Shown here: positions 46,621 to 55,647 of the stretch, piece after piece
Position numbering within the stretch: position 1 is the stretch's first letter
Layout of the letters: each line of letters opens with the position of its first letter
Source: Mameliella sp. MMSF_3455
Lineage (GTDB): Bacteria; Pseudomonadota; Alphaproteobacteria; Rhodobacterales; Rhodobacteraceae
Reading direction: 5' to 3'
DNA length: 64,000 nucleotides
Assembly: GCF_030733205.1 (NCBI RefSeq)
Contig: NZ_JASHJL010000023.1
Span: 1-64,000 of the forward strand
Notes under the pieces: model-generated
The model's input: only the letters and a program-made list of their open reading frames with translations
Database searches by the model: none
Told to the model about the DNA's origin: nothing
Program-made: the position numbers and the translations under genes

Positions 46621-47982
46621 ATGGCACATTCCACAAATCCACAACCTGAAATCCTGATCCGCAACGCGCGGACCGTCCTGTGCATGGACGACGACGCGAG
46701 TGAACTGACCGACGCAGACATCTTGATCCGCGACGGAGTGATCACGCAGATCGGGCAGGGGCTGACAACCTCCGGGCGTATCGTCGAGGCGGGCTCCTGC
46801 GTGGTCACGCCCGGTCTCGTCAACACGCACCACCACCTGTACCAGACGCTGACCCGCGCGGTGCCCGGCGGACAGGACGCGCTGCTGTTCGGCTGGCTTC
46901 AGACGCTCTACCCGATCTGGGCGCGCTTCGGTCCTGACGAGATGTTCGTCTCGGCCCAGGTGGGGCTGGCGGAACTGGCGCTGTCGGGCTGCACCATGTC
47001 CTCGGACCACCTGTACCTCTACCCAAATGGCGCCCGGCTGGACGACACGATTGCCGCGGCGCGCGAGGTGGGATTGCGGTTCCACCCCACGCGCGGCGCC
47101 ATGAGTATCGGCGAAAGCGACGGCGGCCTGCCGCCGGATCCGCTGGTCGAAGGCGAGGCGGCGATTCTCGACGATTGCATCCGGGTGATCGACGCCTTTC
47201 ATGACCCTGCCGAGGGCGCGATGCTGCGCGTCGGTGTCGCCCCCTGTTCGCCCTTTTCCGTCAGCCGAGAGCTGATGCGCGACGCGGCGATCCTGGCCCG
47301 CGACAAGGGCGTGCGCCTGCACACCCACCTGGCCGAAAACGAAGAGGACATTGCCTATTCCCAGGCGCAGTTCGGTTGTCGTCCCGGCCAGTACGCCGAG
47401 GATCTGGGCTGGACCGGCGAGGACGTCTGGCACGCCCATTGCGTGAAACTCGACGGGCAAGAGATCGACCTCTTCGCCCGTTCGAAAACCGGCGTGGCCC
47501 ATTGCCCCTGCTCCAATTGCCGCCTCGGCAGCGGAATCGCCCCGGTGCGGGCGATGCGAGACGCGGGTGTGCGCGTGGGGCTGGGCGTGGATGGATCGGC
47601 CAGCAACGATGCCGGGAGCCTCGCGGCAGAGGCGCGACAGGCGATGCTGTTGCAGCGGGTTTCGCGCGGCGCCGACGCCATGAGCGCGCGCGAAGCGCTG
47701 TGGATCGCCACGCGCGGCGGGGCACAGGTGCTGGGGCGCGAGGATTGCGGCCAAATCGCGGTGGGCAAGCGCGCGGATATCGCGCTCTGGGACGTTGGTG
47801 GGCTGGAAAGCGCCGGTAGCTGGGATCCGGCGGCGCTGCTGCTGGCCGGACCGCAGCGCGTCCGGTATCTTTTGGTCGAAGGCCGGTTGGTGGTCGAGGA
47901 CGGGCGGATCGTCAGCTTTGACATCGACGCGGCGGTGGCGCGGCAGAACGCGCTGGCGCGCAAGCTGGCCGAGGCGCTTTAG
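46621..47982 (+). CDS. 8-oxoguanine deaminase-like amidohydrolase
   Basis: A 453-residue cytosolic amidohydrolase of the AtzB/TrzN group. Metal and catalytic residues: NTHHHLYQ, HTHLAENEED, HAHCVKLD and the Asp in GLGVDGSASND. The active-site segment resembles 8-oxoguanine deaminases, which remove oxidised guanine; hydroxyatrazine hydrolases are close relatives. GAGGGG precedes the ATG. The CAP-domain gene follows 11 bases later. Confidence 0.82.
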   Translation: MAHSTNPQPEILIRNARTVLCMDDDASELTDADILIRDGVITQIGQGLTTSGRIVEAGSCVVTPGLVNTHHHLYQTLTRAVPGGQDALLFGWLQTLYPIWARFGPDEMFVSAQVGLAELALSGCTMSSDHLYLYPNGARLDDTIAAAREVGLRFHPTRGAMSIGESDGGLPPDPLVEGEAAILDDCIRVIDAFHDPAEGAMLRVGVAPCSPFSVSRELMRDAAILARDKGVRLHTHLAENEEDIAYSQAQFGCRPGQYAEDLGWTGEDVWHAHCVKLDGQEIDLFARSKTGVAHCPCSNCRLGSGIAPVRAMRDAGVRVGLGVDGSASNDAGSLAAEARQAMLLQRVSRGADAMSAREALWIATRGGAQVLGREDCGQIAVGKRADIALWDVGGLESAGSWDPAALLLAGPQRVRYLLVEGRLVVEDGRIVSFDIDAAVARQNALARKLAEAL

Positions 47983-47993
47983 GGGGAAATGAC

Positions 47994-48491
47994 ATGCGGC
48001 TGGTCTGGGTGATGGCGCTCTGCGCTGCGGTGGCTTCTTGCGGCTGGGTGCCGCAGGGGCGGTTTTCCGGACAAGGCGCGATGCGCGCCGAACCGGCCTC
48101 GCGCGGTTTTGGCGGCTTTGCCGAAGGGCAGGGCGGCGCGGCGCTGAACGCCTTTCGGGCCGAAAACGGCCTGCCGCCACTGACGCGCTCCGCCCGGCTG
48201 GAAGAGGCCGCGCGCCGCCACGCGCAGGACATGGACCGCAAGGGCTTTTTCGACCATGTCGGCCCGGACGGCAGCAACCCGATGAGCCGCGTGCAAAGGG
48301 CCGGCTACCGGCCCTGCGTGATCGCGGAAAACATCGCCCGGGGGCAGCGCACGCTGGGCGAGGTGATGTCTGATTGGGCCGGGTCGCCCGGACACCGGCG
48401 CACCATGCTGTCCCAGGGTGCCACGGAATACGGGCTCGTGCGCAGTTCCAATGACAGCTGGGTCATGGTGGTGGGGCGCGACGGCTGTTGA
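47994..48491 (+). CDS. CAP/SCP-domain lipoprotein
   Basis: A 165-residue protein with a lipoprotein signal (VASC, acylated Cys16) and a CAP/SCP domain of about 120 residues: ALNAFRAENGLPPL, the His in RRHAQDMDRKGFFDHV, and SPGHRRTML. Bacterial CAP proteins bind lipids or act as proteases or hydrolases at the surface; function here is unknown. GGGGGAA lies before the ATG. Confidence 0.82.
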   Translation: MRLVWVMALCAAVASCGWVPQGRFSGQGAMRAEPASRGFGGFAEGQGGAALNAFRAENGLPPLTRSARLEEAARRHAQDMDRKGFFDHVGPDGSNPMSRVQRAGYRPCVIAENIARGQRTLGEVMSDWAGSPGHRRTMLSQGATEYGLVRSSNDSWVMVVGRDGC

Positions 48492-48506
48492 GCCGCCGCT
48501 GGCGCC

Positions 48507-48902
48507 TTACTCCTCGACGTCGTCCATGTCGATTTGGCCCGACAGCTTACGTCGGATGATCGACCAGCTGAGGCCCACGCCCAGTACCAGCGACAGGGCA
48601 AATATCCCGATCCAGGTCGACAGCTTGGGGTCCGACAGGTCGAGCAATCCATAATAGACCAGCGCCCAGAGAATCGCGGCGACCAGCCCCAGCACCAACG
48701 CCATGCCGAAAACCCCGATCGAGCGCAGCGTCGCCCGCAGGTAGATGATATAGCCGATCAGCAGCACGATCCCGAAGAGCACCACCAGCGGCAGGTTCCC
48801 GTCGACATTGTTCATGGCCCAGCGGACATAGTTGACCTGGCTCGGGTTGTAGGTTGCGGCCAGCAGGACGAAGGCAAAGAGCCAGCGCAGCAGGAAACTC
48901 AT
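48507..48902 (-). CDS. Four-helix membrane protein (DUF6524-like)
   Basis: A 131-residue membrane protein with about four helices and an acidic tail (DMDDVEE). The N-terminus SFLLRWLFAFVLLAATYNPS is typical of a small Rhodobacterales family that I recall as DUF6524. The ATG at 48902 has GGAGGTG in front. It is divergent from purA. Function unknown. Confidence 0.75.
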   Translation of the reverse strand: MSFLLRWLFAFVLLAATYNPSQVNYVRWAMNNVDGNLPLVVLFGIVLLIGYIIYLRATLRSIGVFGMALVLGLVAAILWALVYYGLLDLSDPKLSTWIGIFALSLVLGVGLSWSIIRRKLSGQIDMDDVEE

Positions 48903-48996
48903 ATGGGCACCTCCAGAGGTTTGCCGCCTTGCTGCCCTGACGGCGCGCGCCTGTCCAGTCTCTTGCGGCGATTTTGCGGTTTCGCAGGCGGCATTG

Positions 48997-49014
48997 CGCG
49001 CGTATACACGCGCG
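48997..49014. promoter_or_regulatory. Palindrome upstream of purA
   Basis: CGCGCGT (48997-49003) and ACGCGCG (49008-49014) form a perfect 7-bp inverted repeat around ATAC, ending 28 bases before purA, in the region shared with the DUF6524-like gene. It looks like a dimeric repressor site; which regulator is unknown. Confidence 0.5.
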
Positions 49015-49042
49015 GGTTTGCAACGCCGTAAAGGGGAATGTG

Positions 49043-50338
49043 ATGGCAAATGTCGTCGTGGTTGGCGCGCAATGGGGTGACGAAGGCAAGGGCAAGATCG
49101 TCGACTGGCTGTCGAGCCGGGCCGATGTGATCTGCCGTTTCCAAGGTGGCCACAACGCCGGGCACACGCTGGTCGTCGATGGCACGGTCTACAAGCTGCA
49201 CGCGCTGCCGTCTGGCGTGGTGCGCCGGGGCAAGCTGTCGGTCATCGGCAATGGCGTGGTGCTGGACCCCTGGCACCTGGTGTCCGAGATCGAGACGATC
49301 CGCGCGCAAGGTGTGGAAATCACGCCCGAAACGCTGATGATCGCCGAAAACACGCCGTTGATCCTGCCGATCCACGGCGAGCTGGACCGCGCCCGCGAGG
49401 CCGCCGCACGTCCGGGCGCCAAGATCGGCACCACCGGTCGCGGCATCGGCCCGGCCTACGAGGACAAGGTGGGCCGTCGCGCCGTGCGCGTCGCCGACCT
49501 GGCCGATGATGCCACGCTGCAGGCGCGTGTGGACCGGGCGCTGGCGCATCACGACCCGCTGCGCCGTGGCCTGGGAATCGAGGCGGTGGACCGCGACGCG
49601 CTGATCGCGCAGCTGCGGCAGGTTTCCGAGGAGATCCTGCAATACGCGGCCCCGGTCTGGAAGATCCTGAACGAGAAGCGCCGCGCCGGTGAGCGTATTC
49701 TCTTCGAAGGAGCCCAGGGCGCGCTGCTGGACGTGGACTTCGGCACCTATCCCTTTGTCACTTCCTCGAACGTCATCGCCGGGCAGGCGGCCACCGGCAC
49801 CGGTATCGGCCCTGGCGCCATCGATTTCGTGCTGGGCATCGTCAAGGCCTACACCACCCGCGTGGGCGAGGGGCCGTTCCCGACCGAGTTGGACGATGCG
49901 GACGGTCAGCGCCTGGGCGAGCGCGGCCATGAGTTCGGCACCACCACGGGCCGCAAGCGCCGCTGCGGCTGGTTCGACGCGGTGCTGGTGCGCCAGACCT
50001 GTGCGACTTCGGGTGTGAACGGCATTTCGCTGACCAAGCTGGACGTGCTGGACGGGTTCGAGACGCTCAAGATCTGTGTCGGCTACGAGCTGGACGGCAA
50101 GGTTCTGGACTACCTGCCCTTCGCCTCCGAGGAACAGGCGCGTTGCGTGCCGGTCTACGAAGAGATGGAAGGCTGGAGCGAATCGACCGAAGGCGCGCGC
50201 AGCTGGGCCGATCTGCCGGCCGCGGCGATCAAATACGTCCGCCGTGTCGAAGAGCTGATCGGTTGTCCGGTGGCCCTGCTGTCCACCTCGCCCGAGCGTG
50301 ATGACACGATTCTGGTCACGGACCCCTTCGCGGACTAA
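49043..50338 (+). CDS. purA: Adenylosuccinate synthetase PurA
   Basis: A 431-residue GTP-dependent ligase that joins IMP and aspartate in AMP synthesis. The N-terminal [34 protein letters not shown] and the later RRCGWFDA and [14 protein letters not shown] motifs are all present, and the length is standard. The ATG at 49043 is eight bases after AAGGGGA. A palindrome just upstream may regulate it. Confidence 0.96.
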   Translation: MANVVVVGAQWGDEGKGKIVDWLSSRADVICRFQGGHNAGHTLVVDGTVYKLHALPSGVVRRGKLSVIGNGVVLDPWHLVSEIETIRAQGVEITPETLMIAENTPLILPIHGELDRAREAAARPGAKIGTTGRGIGPAYEDKVGRRAVRVADLADDATLQARVDRALAHHDPLRRGLGIEAVDRDALIAQLRQVSEEILQYAAPVWKILNEKRRAGERILFEGAQGALLDVDFGTYPFVTSSNVIAGQAATGTGIGPGAIDFVLGIVKAYTTRVGEGPFPTELDDADGQRLGERGHEFGTTTGRKRRCGWFDAVLVRQTCATSGVNGISLTKLDVLDGFETLKICVGYELDGKVLDYLPFASEEQARCVPVYEEMEGWSESTEGARSWADLPAAAIKYVRRVEELIGCPVALLSTSPERDDTILVTDPFAD

Positions 50339-50369
50339 CTGCATTCGCAGGATCGGAAAGGAGCAAGAC

Positions 50370-50597
50370 ATGGCACTCAGCTACAAGGCGCGCAGGCGCT
50401 GGTCCCTTTTCGTGCTGCTGGTGGGGTTCCCGCTCTATATCGTGGTGGCCTGGGGCGTGCTGAGCCGCCTTGACCTGTGGCACCTGCCGGTGGCGGTGGA
50501 ATTCGTGATCTACGTCTTTTTCGGCGTGGCCTGGATCCTGCCGCTGAAGCCGATCTTCATGGGCGTCGGCCAGGCCGACCCCGATGACAGGGAGTGA
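50370..50597 (+). CDS. DUF2842 membrane protein
   Basis: A 75-residue protein with two membrane helices (about 12-33 and 43-63) matching DUF2842, a small family common in alphaproteobacteria. GGAAAGGAG precedes the ATG at 50370. Probably cotranscribed with purA, 31 bases upstream. Function unknown. Confidence 0.8.
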   Translation: MALSYKARRRWSLFVLLVGFPLYIVVAWGVLSRLDLWHLPVAVEFVIYVFFGVAWILPLKPIFMGVGQADPDDRE

Positions 50598-50754
50598 CGG
50601 CGGTCTGGACGCTCGTCGGCCGCGGTAGCAGTGCCCAGCTTTCCGTTCCTTGAGGCTTGCGGTGAGCGCGGCAGGTGACCTTGGCAGATGTGGTGCTGAT
50701 CGTGCCTTGCTGGAGTATTTTGACCGCCCACAGGTCAGAAATGCAGGATATGGT

Positions 50755-50792
50755 GGCCATTCGATTTGATGTTTCGAATGGCCATTCTTTTT
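50755..50792 (+). terminator. Strong intrinsic terminator
   Basis: GGCCATTCGA (50755-50764) pairs perfectly with TCGAATGGCC (50774-50783) across a nine-base loop, then ATTCTTTTT. It is 158 bases after the DUF2842 stop and is the first good terminator after purA. Confidence 0.75.
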
Positions 50793-51180
50793 ACGCTTCA
50801 AACAACCGTCATTGCTTTGATCTCGAACAGAAGCTCCAGAATAGCCAGACGCGACACACTAAGGTAACCTGCCCCCCGCGAAATCCCTCACCGTGACGTA
50901 GCGTCTGCGCCAACTCTGTGCATTGCGGCGAAATCTGGCTGTTTCGGTCTTCTTGTGGGGTGGATTTAAATATTTTCATATATCTTCCAACATCCAAAGG
51001 TGAACTCCTATTGAGTTCGCTCCTTGGGCTGGCGTTTTACGTCTCCTTTTTCCGGCTGGTTTACCCACTTGGATTTACCGTGTTCGTCAATCGCCTGCCG
51101 AAACCAGATAGGAGGAGGTTTGAAGAAGGCGCTTTGTTCAAATTCTTCTTTGTTGAGGGGTTGTAACCACGAGTGTTGAT

Positions 51181-51330
51181 TCCGGTTTGGCCGCAGAAAT
51201 CAGCGAGATGGCTGCGGAGCCCGGAGTTGTTCACGTATCGGTCGATGGAGCGAAGCAGGTGATCCTGCGGCATGTGATCCTCGAGCGAGACCTTGTGGAA
51301 CAGCGCCAGAAGCGGTCCCATCCTGGCCGA
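51181..51330 (-). pseudogene. Remnant of an IS1182/IS5-type transposase N-terminus
   Basis: The minus-strand reading has LLALFHKVSLEDHMPQDHLL followed by RSIDRYVNNSGLRSHLADF, a close match to the start of IS1182-like transposases (SLEDHVPADHLLRRID pattern). After about 50 residues similarity stops and the frame runs into unrelated AT-rich sequence; the DDE catalytic domain is absent. It is a fragment, not an active element. No inverted repeats or target duplication were found. Confidence 0.6.
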
Positions 51331-51414
51331 TCCTCCTACCCGCTGTTTTGAACCAACCAAATCTTCCTCGATCAAGGCCGAGATTTTCAACACGATCCGC
51401 CCCTTCCACGCCCT

Positions 51415-51558
51415 TCACTTGCGCGGCGAGAAAGGAGTGTCCGAGGCGAACGGCAGGATGCCGGCATACCCGACACGCGATGGGCCAGCGCGCTCGCAGA
51501 TTTCTGCAAGCGCGCGTTCATTTATGGCCCTCAGGTTGTTCGGCTGGACGTTCGTCAC
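51415..51558 (-). pseudogene. Coding-like fragment, unidentified
   Basis: From a GTG at 51558 the minus strand reads 47 residues of normal protein-like composition (segments such as NNLRAINERALAEICER and VGYAGILPFASD) before a stop. There is no ribosome site and the frame extends back only to a stop near 51598. It could be the tail of a lost gene or part of the same decayed insertion. No family recognised. Confidence 0.3.
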
Positions 51559-51606
51559 AGCTGACAGGTGGCTGGGATCCGGTACGGGGGTTTTCTATGG
51601 ACGGGA

Positions 51607-53793
51607 TCAGCCGTTGGCGGCAGGCTTGAAGCTGATCGTCTCGGCGGCAGTGAACCGGCCGCCCGAGGTCTTGCGGATCTTGCCCTCGCGCAGCAGCTGG
51701 CCAAAGCTGCGCAGCCGGTCCTCGCGTGAGCTGTCGGTGACCTCGGCCTGGCGCAGCGTCGTCATCAACTGCGGGCGCGAGAACTGGTCGCGGCCCTCGA
51801 CGTAGGACATGTAGGCGGCGGCGGCCTCCAGCAATTCGGGCAGTTCCGCGGCGCCCACGTCCTGGGCATAGGCGGCAAAGCCCGAGGCCGTGCCGGCCTG
51901 TGCCGGGCTGTGGGTTTCGGGCGCGGGAACCGTGCGGCGCACGCGGCGCGGGCGGACAGGGCCGGGCTCGCCGGCGTCGGAGGCCGCGGCGACACGCTGT
52001 TCCGCCACCAGTTTCAGCGGCGTCGGCGCATCGTCATGGGGCGCGGGGCGCGCGCTGGGGTGGCTCACGCTTTGCGGACGGCGCGGGCGCACCACGCTGG
52101 CCAGATCCTCGCGGTAGGGTTCCTGTTCCTCGGCGGCATCCGCCTTCTTGCTCAGGTGGCGATCCGCCTTGGTGGCGGCAACGGCGGCGCGCAGGTGGGC
52201 GATGGCGCTGCGGCGGCGGTTGCCTTCGGGTTCGTCCATCTCGGTGTTGGTCTGGTCCAGCAGGCGCGAGGTGTCGCCGTCGCCGACCTCTCCCTCGGTC
52301 AGCATGGCGCGGGCCGGGCTTGCCAGCTTGACGGCCTTGCGCGCGTTGTCCTGAATCGCTTCGGCAACCGTGTCTTCCAGGTCCGGGGCAGGCTCTGCCT
52401 CGGGGGCGGTGATCGGGTTGTCGAGGCGCAGCGGTGCAGCGTCCACATCTGGCGCGGCAGTCGCCAAAGCTTCGTCTTCATCCTCGTCCGTGACGGTGTC
52501 CCAGGTATCGGACAGCGCGGCATCGTCGTCCTCGTCCCAGGCGCCGAAGTCGCTGGCCAGTTCCGCCTTTACTGCGGCCAGTTCCCGGGCCAGTTCCGCT
52601 TCTTCCTCGGGGCTGAGGCTGCTGGTTTCTTCCGGGGTGAAACCGCCAGGCGCGGTGTCGTCCAGAACCTCTTCCAGCGTGCCCTCGTCGATTGCCTGTT
52701 CAAAGGCGGCGCGCTTGACCTTGACGATGCGGGCACGCACCGGGGCCGGTTCGGGCTGATCCTCGGCGGGCAACGCGTCGACGGGCGCGGGGGCAGGGCC
52801 CTCGGCCTCCGGTTCCGGCGCCGTCTCTGCCGTCCGGGCCAGGTCCAGCGCCGCCTCGGGGTCATCCTCGGGCGCTTCGGCGATGTCATCGCTCTCGTCG
52901 GGCTCGGCATCCGGGCGCATCGGGCCGGTGGCCAGCGCGGCAGCGGCGGCGGTCGCCGCGGTCCGGCGCAGGGGGGCGTCTTCCTTGTCGTCGTCTTCGG
53001 CCATCAGGCTGGCAACGGCGGCATCCAGCGCGCTGTCGTGATCCTCTTCCGGCGCGTCCAGGTTGACGTTCAGGTCCGCCGCCAGATCGGAGTCCTCCTC
53101 GTTGTCGGCAAACAGCGTCTCGTCCAGTTCTGCCGCCTCGGTGTCGCCGCTTTCGACGACCAGTTCATCCAGCAGAGTTTCCAGCGCCTCGCCTTCGGGG
53201 GCCTCTTCCGGTGTGTCCTCCGGCGTGGCCTGCGGTGCGTCATCCTCGTCCTCTTCCTCGGCAGAGGCGACGACGGCGCGAATCCGGTCCAGCTTGGCGG
53301 TGATATCGTCGGGAGCGGAGGGCCGCGGAGCAGGCGCAGCCTCCGTCCCGTCGGGGGCCACGTCGTCCGGCGCGGCCTCGTGCACGAGGTCGGCGGTCGC
53401 AGGCTCCGGTCTTTCGGTCAGAACGGCGGTGGCTTCGATGGTATCGTCATCGGGCAGCATGTCATCGGCAACGGCGTCCTGCTCGCGGCCCGACATCGCG
53501 GCGGCCATCGCCCCGGCAGAGGCGGCGGCGGCCATCACGCGCGGCGGGCTGCCGATGGACAGCGTGCCGCTGCCCGGCTCGGCCAGGCGGTCGCGCAGGT
53601 ATTCCGAGGCAAGTTCGGGATCGAACTGCGGCGGTTCGGCGCCAAAGAACCGGTCCTCGCCGACGACGCCGCGGAAAAAATGCGTGGCTTCCTTGACCAC
53701 GTCCAACGGATCGTCGAACCCCTCGGCGGTGCAGGAGAAGGTGCCGTAGGACACGGTCAGGATCTTGCTCGAACTCACCATAGTGCTGCTCAC
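51607..53793 (-). CDS. Large acidic protein of unknown function
   Basis: A 728-residue protein. A conserved-looking N-terminal domain (about 1-85: SKILTVSYGTFSCTAEGFDD, then a segment with EATHFFRGVVGEDRFFG) is followed by some 450 residues very rich in Asp, Glu, Ala and Pro that are probably disordered, then a basic stretch and a C-terminal domain (about 640-728). No signal peptide or membrane helix. Similar proteins in Rhodobacterales are sometimes labelled CheA, but no kinase motif is present. Start uncertain: GTG 53793, ATG 53781 or GTG 53778. Confidence 0.75.
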   Translation of the reverse strand: MSSTMVSSSKILTVSYGTFSCTAEGFDDPLDVVKEATHFFRGVVGEDRFFGAEPPQFDPELASEYLRDRLAEPGSGTLSIGSPPRVMAAAASAGAMAAAMSGREQDAVADDMLPDDDTIEATAVLTERPEPATADLVHEAAPDDVAPDGTEAAPAPRPSAPDDITAKLDRIRAVVASAEEEDEDDAPQATPEDTPEEAPEGEALETLLDELVVESGDTEAAELDETLFADNEEDSDLAADLNVNLDAPEEDHDSALDAAVASLMAEDDDKEDAPLRRTAATAAAAALATGPMRPDAEPDESDDIAEAPEDDPEAALDLARTAETAPEPEAEGPAPAPVDALPAEDQPEPAPVRARIVKVKRAAFEQAIDEGTLEEVLDDTAPGGFTPEETSSLSPEEEAELARELAAVKAELASDFGAWDEDDDAALSDTWDTVTDEDEDEALATAAPDVDAAPLRLDNPITAPEAEPAPDLEDTVAEAIQDNARKAVKLASPARAMLTEGEVGDGDTSRLLDQTNTEMDEPEGNRRRSAIAHLRAAVAATKADRHLSKKADAAEEQEPYREDLASVVRPRRPQSVSHPSARPAPHDDAPTPLKLVAEQRVAAASDAGEPGPVRPRRVRRTVPAPETHSPAQAGTASGFAAYAQDVGAAELPELLEAAAAYMSYVEGRDQFSRPQLMTTLRQAEVTDSSREDRLRSFGQLLREGKIRKTSGGRFTAAETISFKPAANG

Positions 53794-53920
53794 TTTCTAT
53801 CGTTCTGCAACAGTGTGTTTACCACGCTGACCGGGACGAAAGCTGATCGAATCTGTGCCCGGAAGGGTATCATTTCGTGACCGGATTGTGGTCTGTTTCC
53901 CAAAAAGCCATTAATTCGCC

Positions 53921-54607
53921 ATGAAGTCTAAAATTGTTCATAGCGACACGCCAGTCCTCCTCGTGGGGGGCGGCGAAGTCGACAACGCGGTTCTGGCCCG
54001 GGCGGTTCAGGCGGCGGAGGTGGTCGTAGCGGCCGACAGCGGCGCCGAAACGGTGCTGGCGCAGGGCCGGATGCCGGATGCCGTCTATGGCGACATGGAT
54101 TCGCTGGCGCCAGAGGTGCAGACCCGGCTGGATCCCGGCGTTCTGCGGCCCATCGCGGAACAGGACAGCACCGATTTCGACAAGTGCCTGCGCCATATCT
54201 CGGCGCCGTTGGTCTTTGGCTACGGGTTCCTGGGCAAGCGGCTGGATCATCAACTGGCGGCCATGACGGTGCTGGCCGCGCGCTGCGACGTGCGTTGCAT
54301 TCTGATCGGGGCCGAGGACGTGACCATGCTCTGCCCGCCCGACCTGGCGCTGGACCTTGCGCCGGGCACGCGGCTGTCGCTCTTTCCGATGGCGCCGGTC
54401 ACCGGGCGGTCACAGGGGCTTCGCTGGCCGATCGACGGGCTGAACTTTGCGCCAACTGGCCCCGTGGGCACCTCGAACGAGGTGACCGGGCCGGTGCGCC
54501 TGTCGATGGACGGGCCGCAGATGCTGCTCATCCTGCCGGCGGAATGCCTGAATGTACTGCTTTCGGGACTGGCGGACGCGCCCGGTGGATGGCCCGCTCG
54601 CGCATGA
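53921..54607 (+). CDS. thiN: Thiamine diphosphokinase ThiN
   Basis: A 228-residue thiamine pyrophosphokinase that makes thiamine diphosphate from thiamine and ATP. Typical segments are LLVGGGEVD, AADSGAE, GDMDSL and EQDSTDFDKCL. The ATG has no clear ribosome site. The final 80 bases overlap the end of the opposing transporter gene. Confidence 0.85.
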   Translation: MKSKIVHSDTPVLLVGGGEVDNAVLARAVQAAEVVVAADSGAETVLAQGRMPDAVYGDMDSLAPEVQTRLDPGVLRPIAEQDSTDFDKCLRHISAPLVFGYGFLGKRLDHQLAAMTVLAARCDVRCILIGAEDVTMLCPPDLALDLAPGTRLSLFPMAPVTGRSQGLRWPIDGLNFAPTGPVGTSNEVTGPVRLSMDGPQMLLILPAECLNVLLSGLADAPGGWPARA

Positions 54608-55478
54608 CGATGTACAGCCCGGCGGCGATGGTCACACCGATTCCCAGCGTCGCCAGCGGCCCCGGCAGGTCGCCGAAGATCACATAGCCCACGGCGGTGG
54701 CAAAGGGGATTTCCAGGTACTGCATCGGCGCGAGGGTCGAGGCCGGCGCATAGCGCAACGACCATGTCATCAGCAGGTGCGCCAGCGTCCCCGCCGCCCC
54801 CATCGCGGTGATCAGCCACCAACCGCGGGCCGAGGGTGCGACCCATGACAGAGCCTCGACCGTGTCAGACGGGGTCAGCGCCATGACCGGCACCATGATC
54901 ACCAGGGCGATCAAGGCAGAGACCGCCTGCATCGCGATGGGATCTGTCTCTCCGGCGATACGCCGCGTCACCAGCATGAACAGCGCAAACACCACGGCGA
55001 CACCCAGCGGCAGCAGCGCGGGCCAGCCAACCTCGGAAAAGGCAGGCTGAACCACCATCAAGGTGCCGACAAAACCCACCGCACTGGCCGCCAGCCGCCG
55101 CCAGCCCACTTCCTCGCCCAGGAACCAGAACCCCAGCAAGAGCAGGATGAACGGCATGACATAGGCGATGGCAATGGCATCGGCCAGCGGCAGGTACAGC
55201 AGCGAGGTGAAGACCAGCGAGATCCCCGTGATATGCAGCAGCGTGCGCAGGGTGACGAAGAACAGGATGCGCCCATCCATCCGCCAGACCCGGCGCGTCG
55301 CGATGCTCAGCGGGACAAGGATCGCCGCCTGAAACGCAAAGCGCAGCGTCACCAACTGACCAACCGCCATCTCGGACCCCAGCAGTTTCGCCAGCGCATC
55401 CGCAAAGGGGGCCAGCAGGCAGAATGCCAGCATCAGGGCAATGCCCAGCATGGGACGGTCGAGATCGGTGTCGTTCAT
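54528..55478 (-). CDS. EamA/DMT-family transporter
   Basis: A 316-residue inner-membrane protein with ten predicted helices in two EamA repeats (the second starts near residue 165), resembling RhaT/YdcZ-type drug/metabolite exporters. Substrate unknown. It converges with thiN and overlaps it by 80 bases, a long overlap that covers its last 26 codons. Confidence 0.85.
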   Translation of the reverse strand: MNDTDLDRPMLGIALMLAFCLLAPFADALAKLLGSEMAVGQLVTLRFAFQAAILVPLSIATRRVWRMDGRILFFVTLRTLLHITGISLVFTSLLYLPLADAIAIAYVMPFILLLLGFWFLGEEVGWRRLAASAVGFVGTLMVVQPAFSEVGWPALLPLGVAVVFALFMLVTRRIAGETDPIAMQAVSALIALVIMVPVMALTPSDTVEALSWVAPSARGWWLITAMGAAGTLAHLLMTWSLRYAPASTLAPMQYLEIPFATAVGYVIFGDLPGPLATLGIGVTIAAGLYIVMRERAIHRARPPVPKAVHSGIPPAG

Positions 55479-55647
55479 GCGCGGACCCTAGCGCCGGGGC
55501 GCCAGCGGCGAAACGGCAAAAGCAATCAGCGGCCTGCGAGGCGGTGCCGGTCGTCCGGCGGCGCCAGCCCCCCCCCAATCAACAGGCCCCGGCGCCGACA
55601 AAGCTGGCCCGCGCAACCAATGAGAGGTTGCACGAAAGCCTCCGGCC

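Larger units (their letters stand above)
50598..51606. other. 1-kb gene-poor patch with mobile-element remains
   Basis: Between the DUF2842 gene and the acidic-protein gene. About 50740-51170 is clearly lower in GC than the rest of the window. It contains a strong terminator (50755), a transposase remnant (about 51181-51330, minus), and a coding-like minus fragment (51415-51558). No complete gene is supported. This is most likely an old insertion site that has decayed. Confidence 0.6.

Noticed and set aside
51910-53880. 656-codon plus-strand frame opposite the acidic protein
   Set aside because: Gly/Arg-rich translation is the complement of an Asp/Glu/Ala-rich gene. No domain or ribosome site.
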